NCBI GenBank assembly: GCA_022791995.1 | Contig: JAAWAD010000060.1 | Coordinates: forward strand, 1-50,157 | DNA: 50,157 nucleotides | DNA from: Lawsonibacter sp. | Lineage (GTDB): Bacteria; Bacillota; Clostridia; Oscillospirales; Oscillospiraceae | Reading direction: 5' to 3' | Part shown: positions 15,167-22,714 of the stretch, piece after piece | Numbering within the stretch: position 1 is the first letter of the stretch | How the letters are laid out: the number at the start of each line of letters is the position of its first letter | Notes under the pieces: generated by a model | What the model was told of the DNA's origin: nothing | The model's database searches: none | Seen by the model: only the letters and a program-made list of their open reading frames with translations | Made by a program: the position numbers and the translations under genes

Positions 15167-16693
15167 TCACATCAAGGGGGCGAACACCCGCAGAATGCTG
15201 CGGTAGAGCTGGAGGAGAAGATTCAAGTGCCGGAAGCGGCGCAGGGAGATGGCCTCACTCTTCTCCAGGGTTTTCTCAAAGTCCCGGCGGATATCCGGGA
15301 TACAGGGCGCCTCGCACATCCACACACCGTCCTCAAAGTGGAGAAACAGGCTGCGGTAATCCAGATTGACCGTTCCTACTGTGGCAAAACGGTCGTCCAC
15401 CACAAAATTCTTGGCGTGGATGAAGCCGGGGGTATATTCATAGATCCGTACCCCCGCCTCCAGCAGAGGGGGATAGTGGGCCCGTGTCACTTCAAACACA
15501 TAGCGCTTATCTGGAATGTGGGGGGTGATGATCCGTACATCCACCCCGGACTTGGCCGCATTACACAAGGCGGTGTTGGTGGCCACGTCAATAATCAGAT
15601 AGGGTGTGGTGATATAGATATACCGTCTGGCCTTGGCAATCAAATTCAGATATACCGCCTGTCCCACCGCCTCCCCGTCCAGGGGGGTGTCGGTATAGGG
15701 CTGAACATAGCCCGTCCAGGGGCGCACCGGCGCAGCAGGAGGACGGAAGCGGTTAAAATCCTCGTCCAGGCTGGAGATATTGTCCCACATGGACAGGAAC
15801 ATAACCGCCATAGACCAGACCGCGTCCCCCTCCAGCAGGATCGCGCTGTCCTTCCAGTGACCGAAGCGCTCCCACAGGTTGACATACTCGTCCGACAGGT
15901 TCATCCCCCCGGTAAAGCCCACCTTACCGTCGATAATCAGCAGCTTCCGGTGGTCCCGGTTATTCAGGCGCAGGGATATCACCGGGGTCAGGCGGTTAAA
16001 TACCCGGCATTGGAGCCCCTTGGCCTGGAGCTGCTGGTCATAGTCCCGGGGCAGCGTGAACATACAACCGAAGTCGTCGTACATCACCCGGACCTCCACC
16101 CCTTGGGCCGCCTTCCGCTCCAGCACCGCCAGGATGCTGTCCCAAAACACCCCGGGGCGGATAATAAAGTACTCCAGGAAAATATACCGTTCCGCCTTCT
16201 CCAGCTCGGCCAGCATCCGGGGAAAGGCCAGGTCCCCCAGGGAAAAGTACTCCGCCTCGGTGTTGGTATAGGCTGGACAGGCGGCAAAGCGCTCCAGATA
16301 GGAGGCCTGCCCCGCTGCGTCACCCCCCAGGGTGAACAGGTCCTCCGCTTTAAAGTCCTCTCCCAGGGCCTGCTTCGTCTTCTCCACCATATGCCGTATC
16401 TGACGCCGCACTCGCCGGGATACCGTCCCCGACCCGGACAGCAGGAAAAAAATCCCGCCGAACACCGGAAAGGGCAGCACCAGCAGCAGCCATGCGATTT
16501 TGTACCCCGGCTCCATCCGGCTGCCTACAATCGCCAAGGCGGCTGCGATACTGGTCAGAATGCAGCACCAGTAGAAGGTACTGGTGTATTCGGAAAAGAC
16601 CTGAACCACCACCAGAAGGGTGGCAATCTGAATCGTCAGTGCCAGCCCCACAAAGACGGAGCGGTGGAACAGAACATAGAGCAGTTTTTTCAA
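15167..16693 (-). CDS. cls: Cardiolipin synthase (phospholipase D family)
   Basis: The enzyme joins two phosphatidylglycerols into cardiolipin at the inner face of the membrane. Of 508 residues, two or three hydrophobic segments occupy residues 10-90 (the PLDc_N part), followed by two catalytic HKD motifs: HRKLLIIDGKVGFTGG starting at His248, and HAKNFVVDDRFATVG near residue 427. MYDDFGC and PYLIIDVATN are the accompanying family segments. The start is TTG 16693 with GGAGGC before it. It lies 46 bases after a YfcE-like phosphoesterase on the same strand and may share its transcript. Confidence 0.93.
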   Translation of the reverse strand: MKKLLYVLFHRSVFVGLALTIQIATLLVVVQVFSEYTSTFYWCCILTSIAAALAIVGSRMEPGYKIAWLLLVLPFPVFGGIFFLLSGSGTVSRRVRRQIRHMVEKTKQALGEDFKAEDLFTLGGDAAGQASYLERFAACPAYTNTEAEYFSLGDLAFPRMLAELEKAERYIFLEYFIIRPGVFWDSILAVLERKAAQGVEVRVMYDDFGCMFTLPRDYDQQLQAKGLQCRVFNRLTPVISLRLNNRDHRKLLIIDGKVGFTGGMNLSDEYVNLWERFGHWKDSAILLEGDAVWSMAVMFLSMWDNISSLDEDFNRFRPPAAPVRPWTGYVQPYTDTPLDGEAVGQAVYLNLIAKARRYIYITTPYLIIDVATNTALCNAAKSGVDVRIITPHIPDKRYVFEVTRAHYPPLLEAGVRIYEYTPGFIHAKNFVVDDRFATVGTVNLDYRSLFLHFEDGVWMCEAPCIPDIRRDFEKTLEKSEAISLRRFRHLNLLLQLYRSILRVFAPLM

Positions 16694-16739
16694 AGGGCGG
16701 CGCCTCCTTTGCGCCTGTCTGGAGCAGAATGCGACGGCT

Positions 16740-17195
16740 CTACAGCTCTATCACCTGGCAGTGAATCTGTCCATCCTGAATGAGGATTTCTCCAAAGCTG
16801 AAGCGAGCCGCTCCGGGGTTCATCACCCACAGGCCGTCCTCCATCTGTTGGCAGAGGGCCCGATGGGTGTGGCCAAAGAGGAGGATATCCGCGCCGCAGG
16901 CCCGGGCGTCGGCGGTGGCCCCCTCGTATCCCCGCTTGACTCCCCACAGGTGGCCATGGGAGAGAAGGATTTGCTTTCCCTCCAGGGTAATCTGCTTTTT
17001 GGCCGGGTCCATCGTCCAGCCGTCGCAGTTGCCGGGGACCATGCAGATGGGCAGCTTAGGGTAGGCGTATGCCAGCTCCTCCGCGTCCCGCTGGAGGTCC
17101 CCCAGATGGATCACCTGCTGGGGCGCATGGGCTTCGATTGCCCGGTACATGCCGGACAGAGAGCGGTGGGAATCGGAAAAAACCAAAATCTTCAA
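16740..17195 (-). CDS. YfcE/MJ0936-type metallophosphoesterase
   Basis: A 151-residue phosphodiesterase of the small calcineurin-like fold. The metal-binding motifs come in order: FSDSH (residues 6-10), HLGDL (about 31-35), GNCD (about 56-59), SHGH (about 80-83) and GHTH (about 108-111). These bind two Mn or similar ions; family members split phosphodiester model substrates, and the natural substrate is mostly unknown. I choose TTG 17195, giving MKILVFSDSH as is normal for the family, with AGGTG 6 bases upstream; GTG 17204 is the alternative. Divergent from the small-gene cluster that starts at 17265. Confidence 0.88.
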   Translation of the reverse strand: MKILVFSDSHRSLSGMYRAIEAHAPQQVIHLGDLQRDAEELAYAYPKLPICMVPGNCDGWTMDPAKKQITLEGKQILLSHGHLWGVKRGYEGATADARACGADILLFGHTHRALCQQMEDGLWVMNPGAARFSFGEILIQDGQIHCQVIEL

Positions 17196-17264
17196 GTTAG
17201 TCACCTGACCAATCTTTCTGCATATACTGGAGTGAAATCAGAACCTGCGTTTGGAGGGATCATT

Positions 17265-17543
17265 ATGCAGGCAAAAGGAAAAGAATCTCAGAGCAAGGGT
17301 TTTTCGCCGTCAGACCTGGTGAAAAACCGGGGCGCCATTGCACAGCTGGCCCAATCCAGCGACGCCCAGCAGCTGATGTCTCTGCTTCAGCAGCGGGGAG
17401 GTGTTCAGCAGGCTGCCCAAGCCGCCGCCGCCGGAGACCCCAGCCAGCTGATGACGATGGTCAACCAGCTGATGAGCACAAAGGAGGGGGCTGCCCTGGT
17501 GGACCGCATCAGCAGCCAGGCGAAGCGGGCTGGGCTGGAGTAG
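17265..17543 (+). CDS. Hypothetical small Gln/Ala-rich protein (92 aa)
   Basis: Not recognised. The start ATG 17265 has a good GGAGGG ribosome site. The protein is helical and rich in Gln, Ala and Ser (QSSDAQQLMSLLQQRGGVQQ, then QAAQAAAAGDPSQL), with no membrane segment. It is first of three small genes on this strand, the next being 62 bases on. Upstream, CACC and CATATACT lie 15 bases apart, resembling late-sporulation promoters of the sigma-K type; this is weak evidence. Confidence 0.65.
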   Translation: MQAKGKESQSKGFSPSDLVKNRGAIAQLAQSSDAQQLMSLLQQRGGVQQAAQAAAAGDPSQLMTMVNQLMSTKEGAALVDRISSQAKRAGLE

Positions 17544-17605
17544 TACGGCAACAACCGGGCCAGTCTGGCCGACATGATATTTGAAACGGAGAGGGGGAAG
17601 GGGCT

Positions 17606-18004
17606 GTGGCAGAATTTGAAGAAAAGCTCAACGCAATTCTGGGCAACCAGGAGGCCATGGGTCAAATTCTGTCTCTGGCCCGCTCCCTGTCCGGGGAAAG
17701 CGCAGAGGAGACGCCGGCTCAGGAGGCTCTCCCTTCTGCCCAGACGGCCTCTCCTTCTCCCCCGCCGGACCTGTCCTCCCTGCTGGGCGGGCTGGACCCC
17801 AAGCTGCTCCAAATGGGGACCCAGATGTTCCAGGAGCTCCGAAACGGAGGGGGCCGGAGCGCCGCCCTGCTGGAGGCTCTGCGTCCCTTTCTCCGGGAAA
17901 GCCGCCAGGCCAAGCTGGACCAGGCCTTACAGCTGTCCCGAGTGTTTAAGCTGGCCCGGACAGCCCTGAAAACAATGGGAGAGGGGGACGAGGAGGGTGT
18001 ATAA
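17606..18004 (+). CDS. Hypothetical protein (132 aa)
   Basis: Not recognised. It starts at GTG 17606 (MAEFEEKLNAILGNQ), with a G-rich GAGGGGGAAGGGG site before it. Two helical parts (residues 1-30 and 55-125) flank a Pro/Ser/Ala-rich linker (residues 32-54). Small clostridial proteins with this LNAILGNPEAM-like opening often occur beside others as here. It overlaps the next gene by 8 bases, so the two are co-translated. Confidence 0.65.
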   Translation: MAEFEEKLNAILGNQEAMGQILSLARSLSGESAEETPAQEALPSAQTASPSPPPDLSSLLGGLDPKLLQMGTQMFQELRNGGGRSAALLEALRPFLRESRQAKLDQALQLSRVFKLARTALKTMGEGDEEGV

Positions 18005-18368
18005 CCGCTACATACCCGACGACACTGGCTATGTCCCTGTTGAGGAGCCCTCCCAGACTCCGCCCCGCCAGCCGCCGCCTACGCCAGAGCCCTTGCCCAG
18101 GTCGGGGAACCGCAGCTCTCCCTTCTCTCTAGGGAAAGAAGGACTGGGGCGTCTGTTTTCCAATCCAGAGGGAAAAAAGCTCTCCAGCCTTCTGAAAACC
18201 TGGAAGCTGGACCGCCTGGACACTGGCGATATCCTTCTGCTGTTGATTATCCTCTACCTGTTTTTCGAAGGGGATGAACCTGAGCTGGCTGTCGCTCTGG
18301 CTCTGGTGCTGGTGTTGGGCCTTCTGGATGACGCCAAGGAGAGGGACAAGAAGGAGGAAACGAATTGA
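17997..18368 (+). CDS. Hypothetical small membrane protein (123 aa)
   Basis: Not recognised. Starts MYNRYIPDDTGYVPVEEP at GTG 17997, with AGGAGG directly before the codon and no alternative start, so translation probably depends on coupling to the preceding gene (8-base overlap). A Pro-rich stretch covers residues 18-40. Two short hydrophobic helices follow at about residues 78-91 and 96-111, and the tail is charged (DDAKERDKKEETN). Together with the two upstream genes it forms a compact three-gene unit of unknown role, converging on the gene at 18384. Confidence 0.65.
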   Translation: MYNRYIPDDTGYVPVEEPSQTPPRQPPPTPEPLPRSGNRSSPFSLGKEGLGRLFSNPEGKKLSSLLKTWKLDRLDTGDILLLLIILYLFFEGDEPELAVALALVLVLGLLDDAKERDKKEETN

Positions 18369-18383
18369 GGTCTGGTTCCCATC

Positions 18384-19148
18384 CTATGCTAAGGTGTGGA
18401 GCCGTGTTCCGTCTGGGAGTGCAAAGGAGGCGTCCGCTGGACAGGGGGTTACCACACCGCTGGTATCTGTCATCCGGTAGAGCAAAGCTTCTCCCTGCCA
18501 GGTCTCAGCGGCGACCAGAAGGCCGCTGTCAACACTGACCCAGTACCGTTCCAGACGCTCCGGCTCCTCCAGAGTCACCTCCACCTGAATGCAGGGCAGG
18601 GACTCCCAAAGCTCATAACCGGCGGAGCGAATGCACTCCGGGTCCAGGTCCAGTACCGTCTCATAGGTGGGAATGCGCTGAGACAGGTCGGCGGAGTACT
18701 GGTCCGCCGGGGCGGTCCGGTAGGACGGAGCCCCCTCATACCAGTAATAGAGGATCCCCTCCCCCACCAGCTCGTGGCGCACCGCCCCGGAGGGCAGTCC
18801 CTGCCGGCTGTGGGCCCAGCCGCCATCGCTCCACACCTGGACAGGCACCGAGGCGGAACCCCCCTCCCAAAAGGTCTCCGTCAACAGCTCCCGGTAGAAG
18901 CTCTCCGGCCGGTCCAGGGTGCCAATGACACGCTGGACCGTCTGGGGGGTAACCTCCACCGCCTGGTAAAGGCCAGAGCCGGCTCCGCCGGCAATCCCCC
19001 CTGGGGCCTCTCCGCTGGCGTTGGGGCTGGCCAGCTCCACCCGGGGGGTGTTCAGCGCAATCAGACTCCAGCCGAAGCTGGTAAACACCGCAGCCGTAAT
19101 CAGAGCAATGATGGCCACCGCAATCCAGATTCGATTTTTCTGCTCCAT
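18384..19148 (-). CDS. Hypothetical membrane-anchored protein (254 aa)
   Basis: Not recognised. MEQKNRIWIAVAIIALITAA gives an uncleaved N-terminal membrane anchor (residues 7-30); the remaining 220 residues would be outside. That part has many Trp/Tyr and beta-like stretches (VQVWSDGGWAHSRQGLP, LEEPERLERYWVSVDSGLL), somewhat like the folds of outer-layer lipoprotein or sigma-regulator proteins that measure bound ligands. The start at 19148 has GGAGGG 5 bases before. It lies alone after wecB on the same strand, with the hairpin 19208-19229 between. Confidence 0.7.
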   Translation of the reverse strand: MEQKNRIWIAVAIIALITAAVFTSFGWSLIALNTPRVELASPNASGEAPGGIAGGAGSGLYQAVEVTPQTVQRVIGTLDRPESFYRELLTETFWEGGSASVPVQVWSDGGWAHSRQGLPSGAVRHELVGEGILYYWYEGAPSYRTAPADQYSADLSQRIPTYETVLDLDPECIRSAGYELWESLPCIQVEVTLEEPERLERYWVSVDSGLLVAAETWQGEALLYRMTDTSGVVTPCPADASFALPDGTRLHTLA

Positions 19149-19207
19149 CTTCCCTCCTGCATGTCTGGAACTGATGCGGCTCCCGCTTCCATACCGCTTT
19201 AAGAGAT

Positions 19208-19229
19208 GGCCCGCCGGGAACAGCGGGCC
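19208..19229 (-). terminator. Hairpin after wecB
   Basis: GGCCCGC and GCGGGCC pair around an 8-base loop just past the wecB stop. There is no T-run, so it is a weak candidate. Confidence 0.45.
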
Positions 19230-19251
19230 CTATGCTTTCACAGACGGGCTC

Positions 19252-20400
19252 CTACGCCCCAAATTCCTCCGGCGGCTCCTTTCGCTGGCCAAACCGCCAC
19301 TGGATGGCGTCCGCAATGCGGCGGCAGGCCTGACCATCCCCATAGGGGTTGACTGCCCGAGCCATGCTCTCATGGGCAGCCGGATCGGACAGCAGCCGGG
19401 AGGCCATCTGAAAAATGGCCTCCTCCTCCACCCCGGCCAGCTGAACTGTACCGGCAGATACCGCCTCGGGGCGCTCAGTCTCTCGCCGTAGGACCAGCAC
19501 CGGCTTCCCCAGGGCAGGGGCCTCCTCCTGAAGTCCGCCGGAGTCGGTCATCACCAGATGGCACCGGGCCATCAGGTTGTGCATTCCATCCACCGCCAGC
19601 GGAGGAATCAGATGAATGCGGGGGTGTCCATCCAGGTAGGTGTGGGCCGCCTCCTGTACCACCGGAGACAGGTGGACCGGATAGACCAGCTCGGTATCGG
19701 GAAAGGCGTCCGCCAAGCGCCGCAGAGCGGTCATGATCTGGGCCATAGGCTGTCCATAGTTCTCCCGCCGGTGGCAGGTGACCAGAATCACGCGCCGGTT
19801 CACATAGTCCAGCCGGTTCAAAACCGACTCGGGGAAGGAAAAGCTCTCCTTCACCGTCGTCCGAAGGGCGTCAATCACCGTGTTTCCGGTGACAAAGGCC
19901 TCCCCCTTGCAGCCCTCCCGGCGCAGGTTCTCTCGGTTTCCAGCGGTGGGACAGAAGTGCAAGTCGGCGATGTCAGACACCATCACCCGGTTCATCTCCT
20001 CCGGGAAGGGGGACCACTTGTCCCAGGTGCGCAGGCCGGCCTCTACATGGCCCACCTTGATCTGATGGTAGAAGGCGGACAGAGCTCCGGCAAAGGTTGT
20101 GGAGGTGTCCCCATGGACCAGCACCAGGTCAGGCTTGGCCTCCTCCAGTACCCCGTCCATTCCCCGCAGACACTTGGCGGTGATGGTGGACAGGCTCTGC
20201 CTAGGTTCCATGATGTCCAGATCATAGTCGGGCCGCAGGCCGAAGATGTCCAATACTGCGTCCAGCATCTCCCTGTGCTGAGCCGTGACGCAGCACACCG
20301 CCTCAATCCCGGGCCGCCGGGCCAGCTCCAGTACTAAAGGCGCCATCTTGACTGCCTCTGGCCGGGTACCGAAAACCGTCATTACCTTAATTGTGTTCAT
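19252..20400 (-). CDS. wecB: UDP-N-acetylglucosamine 2-epimerase (non-hydrolysing)
   Basis: WecB/MnaA interconverts UDP-GlcNAc and UDP-ManNAc for teichoic acids and surface polysaccharides. The 382-residue length is typical. MTVFGTRPEAVKMAPL (residues 7-22) is the family opening; VHGDTSTTFAGALSAFY, HVEAGLRTWDKWSPFPEEMN and VTDSGGLQEEAPALGKPVL-like (MTDSGGLQEEAPALGKPVL) hold the catalytic and UDP-binding residues (Asp, Glu, His). ATG 20400 overlaps the stop of the upstream transferase gene by ATGA, so the two are translationally coupled; together they cover the lipid-linked GlcNAc start and the ManNAc donor of wall teichoic acid-type linkage units. Confidence 0.95.
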   Translation of the reverse strand: MNTIKVMTVFGTRPEAVKMAPLVLELARRPGIEAVCCVTAQHREMLDAVLDIFGLRPDYDLDIMEPRQSLSTITAKCLRGMDGVLEEAKPDLVLVHGDTSTTFAGALSAFYHQIKVGHVEAGLRTWDKWSPFPEEMNRVMVSDIADLHFCPTAGNRENLRREGCKGEAFVTGNTVIDALRTTVKESFSFPESVLNRLDYVNRRVILVTCHRRENYGQPMAQIMTALRRLADAFPDTELVYPVHLSPVVQEAAHTYLDGHPRIHLIPPLAVDGMHNLMARCHLVMTDSGGLQEEAPALGKPVLVLRRETERPEAVSAGTVQLAGVEEEAIFQMASRLLSDPAAHESMARAVNPYGDGQACRRIADAIQWRFGQRKEPPEEFGA

Positions 20401-21506
20401 GTGCCGCTCTCCTCCCTGGAATGGTCTGAATGCTCCTTGTCTCCGCTTTTTGGGGGATGCTTTCCGTTGTGGCCCAGATAGACCACCGAGGCCACGCTTC
20501 CCGCCGCGCACAGCGCCGCCAGAAAGATCATCGCCTTTATGGTGCCATTGGTGGTGAGCACCACGGCGGACAGACCCAGAATAGCACTGATCAGATAGAG
20601 CATGGCCACTGCCTGCTTCTGGGAAAAGCCCATGTCAATCAGCCGGTGGTGGATGTGGCCCCGGTCGGGGGTCATGGGGGACTGGCCGCGGGCCAGACGG
20701 CGGAGGATGGCGAAGGTGGTGTCAAAAATGGGTAGTCCCAGCATGAGGAAGGGGACGGCAAAGGAAATAATCATATGGAACTTGAACAGCCCCTGGATAG
20801 AGACAGCCGCCAGCACAAAGCCCAAAAATGTGGCCCCTGTATCCCCCATAAAAATCTTGGCCGGGTTCAGATTGTAGGGCAGAAATCCGATGCAGGCCCC
20901 GGACAGGGCGGCCATCAGCACGGCTACATCGGGTTCCGAGACAATCAGGGCAATGACCAGCAGGGTCATGGAGCTGATGGTGGACACCCCGCAGGCCAGG
21001 CCGTCCAGGCCGTCAATCAGGTTGACCGCATTGGTAATGCCCACAATCCAGAACACGGAGATGGGCACCGACAGCCAGCCCAGTTCCCAGTAGGGCTCGC
21101 TGCTGAAGATGTTGAAGTTGGAGAGAATGACAATCCGGCTGCCCCCCAGCACCGCCACCAGGGCGGCCGCAATCTGCACCAACAGCTTGGGTAGGGCCGG
21201 CAAGGCGTAGATGTCGTCAAAAATGCCCAGCACCACAATGATGACCGCCCCCATCAGCATCGTGCGCAGCTGCTGGGTCAGGGGCAGGAAAATCAGGGCG
21301 CTGAGAAGAAAGGCCAGAAAAATGGCCAATCCCCCCATGCGGGGAATGGGGTGGTCGTGCATCCGCCGGTTGTCCTTGGGCACATCCACCGCTCCCACGC
21401 GAAAGGCCAGCCGCCGGACCACCGGCGTGGAAATCAGGGCCACCACCGCTGCCGCCAGAAGCGCCGCTGCCGCCGTGCCCAACAGGTTTGTCTGTATGCT
21501 CATCAT
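20397..21506 (-). CDS. tagO: Undecaprenyl-phosphate GlcNAc-1-phosphate transferase (TagO/WecA-like)
   Basis: A polytopic membrane enzyme (369 residues, about ten to eleven hydrophobic segments) moving GlcNAc-1-P from UDP-GlcNAc to undecaprenyl phosphate. The cytosolic catalytic motifs are DDIYALPALPKL (about residues 97-108), NAVNLIDGLDGLA with its Asp pair (about 159-171), FMGDTGATFLGF, and HIHHRLIDMG (about 286-295), the His motif that marks the WecA/TagO group as against MraY. The start may be ATG 21506 or 21503. A hydrophilic, charged tail follows the last helix. Coupled to wecB by a 4-base overlap. Confidence 0.93.
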   Translation of the reverse strand: MMSIQTNLLGTAAAALLAAAVVALISTPVVRRLAFRVGAVDVPKDNRRMHDHPIPRMGGLAIFLAFLLSALIFLPLTQQLRTMLMGAVIIVVLGIFDDIYALPALPKLLVQIAAALVAVLGGSRIVILSNFNIFSSEPYWELGWLSVPISVFWIVGITNAVNLIDGLDGLACGVSTISSMTLLVIALIVSEPDVAVLMAALSGACIGFLPYNLNPAKIFMGDTGATFLGFVLAAVSIQGLFKFHMIISFAVPFLMLGLPIFDTTFAILRRLARGQSPMTPDRGHIHHRLIDMGFSQKQAVAMLYLISAILGLSAVVLTTNGTIKAMIFLAALCAAGSVASVVYLGHNGKHPPKSGDKEHSDHSREESGT

Positions 21507-21571
21507 TCAGAGTCCTCTTTTTGTCTGTGGTTCATTTGGGTTGCAGGGAGACGCCAGCGCGGTCCCATGTG

Positions 21572-22573
21572 TCATCCGCGGGGCACAAAACCCACCTTTT
21601 TATAGACCTTCCGCAGGGTCTTCTCCGCCACGCGGCTGGCCCGCTCTGCGCCGGCCTTATAGACCCCTTCCAGATAGGCCTTATCGGCCAGAAGGCGTTC
21701 GGTCTCCTCCCGAATGGGGCGCAGCGTCTCCACCACCGCCTCGCCTACGGCAGGCTTAAAGGCTCCGTATCCTTTGCCGGCGAAGGCTTCCTCGATCTCC
21801 TCAAAGGATTTGCCGGTAACGGCGGCGTAAATTTGAATCAGATTGGACACGCCCGGCTTTTCCTGGGGCGCAAAACGGACACAGCGCTCTGTGTCGCTGT
21901 CGGTGACGGCCCGCTTGAACTTGCGTAGAATGTCCTCCGGCTTGTCCATCAGGGTGACGCAGCCCTCCAGATTGGACTTGCTCATCTTGGAGGAGGGGTC
22001 GTTCAGGCTCATAATCCGGGCCCCCACTTTTGGGATGTGGGGAGCGGGAATTTTGAACACCTCGCCATAAATGCCGTTGAACCGCTCTGCGATATCCCGG
22101 CAGATCTCCACATGCTGCTTCTGGTCCTCGCCCACGGGAACAAAGTCGGGCTGGTAGAGGAGAATATCAGCCGCCATCAGGGCAGGGTAGGTAAACAGGC
22201 CGGCGTTGATGTTTTCCTTTTGCTTTGCGGCCTTGTCCTTAAACTGGGTCATCCGGGACAGCTCGCCGAACATGGTGTAGCAATCCAGCACCCACCCCAG
22301 CTGGGCATGGGCGGGGACATGAGACTGAATGAACAGGGTGCACTTCTCCGGGTCCAGGCCGCAGGCAATATACTGGGCCACCTGGGTCAACACCCGGCGG
22401 CGCAGCTGGGCGGGATCCTGGCGCACGGTGATGGTGTGCAGGTCGGCCAGGAAAAAGTAACAGTCAAATTCCTCAATCATCTCCGGCCAGTGGCGCAGCG
22501 GCCCCAGATAGTTGCCCAGATGCAAATCCCCGCTGGGCTGAATGCCGGAGAGCATAACCTTTTTTTCTTCCAT
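21572..22573 (-). CDS. trpS: Tryptophanyl-tRNA synthetase
   Basis: Class I synthetase charging tRNA-Trp. The 333-residue length is normal. The HIGH-type motif reads SGDLHLGNYLG (about residues 14-24) and the KMSKS loop is exact in DPSSKMSKSNLEG (about residues 192-204). DLHTIT and YPALMAADILLY form the tryptophan pocket. ATG 22573 has AAAGGAG upstream. It has its own promoter at 22636-22664 and is separated from the tagO-like gene by 65 bases. I found no T-box in its leader, which is only about 55 bases long. Confidence 0.97.
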   Translation of the reverse strand: MEEKKVMLSGIQPSGDLHLGNYLGPLRHWPEMIEEFDCYFFLADLHTITVRQDPAQLRRRVLTQVAQYIACGLDPEKCTLFIQSHVPAHAQLGWVLDCYTMFGELSRMTQFKDKAAKQKENINAGLFTYPALMAADILLYQPDFVPVGEDQKQHVEICRDIAERFNGIYGEVFKIPAPHIPKVGARIMSLNDPSSKMSKSNLEGCVTLMDKPEDILRKFKRAVTDSDTERCVRFAPQEKPGVSNLIQIYAAVTGKSFEEIEEAFAGKGYGAFKPAVGEAVVETLRPIREETERLLADKAYLEGVYKAGAERASRVAEKTLRKVYKKVGFVPRG

Positions 22574-22635
22574 AGTGTGCTCGGCTCCTTTGTCTTCTGG
22601 GCGCTTCCATATACCGGCGCCCATTTCTATGGGGT

Positions 22636-22664
22636 ATTGTACCACGAAGTCCCAGCTTAGGCAA
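22636..22664 (-). promoter_or_regulatory. Promoter of trpS
   Basis: TTGCCT (22664-22659) and TACAAT (22641-22636), 17-base spacer, minus strand. Confidence 0.75.
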
Positions 22665-22682
22665 CAAAATGTTTGTGATATG

Positions 22683-22711
22683 GGAAAAGCCCCCTGGACG
22701 GGGACTTTTCC
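22683..22711 (-). terminator. Terminator after ppk
   Basis: GGAAAAGNCCCC pairs with GGGGNCTTTTCC just downstream of the ppk stop, with the T-run in the 3' arm. Confidence 0.65.
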
Positions 22712-22714
22712 GGG

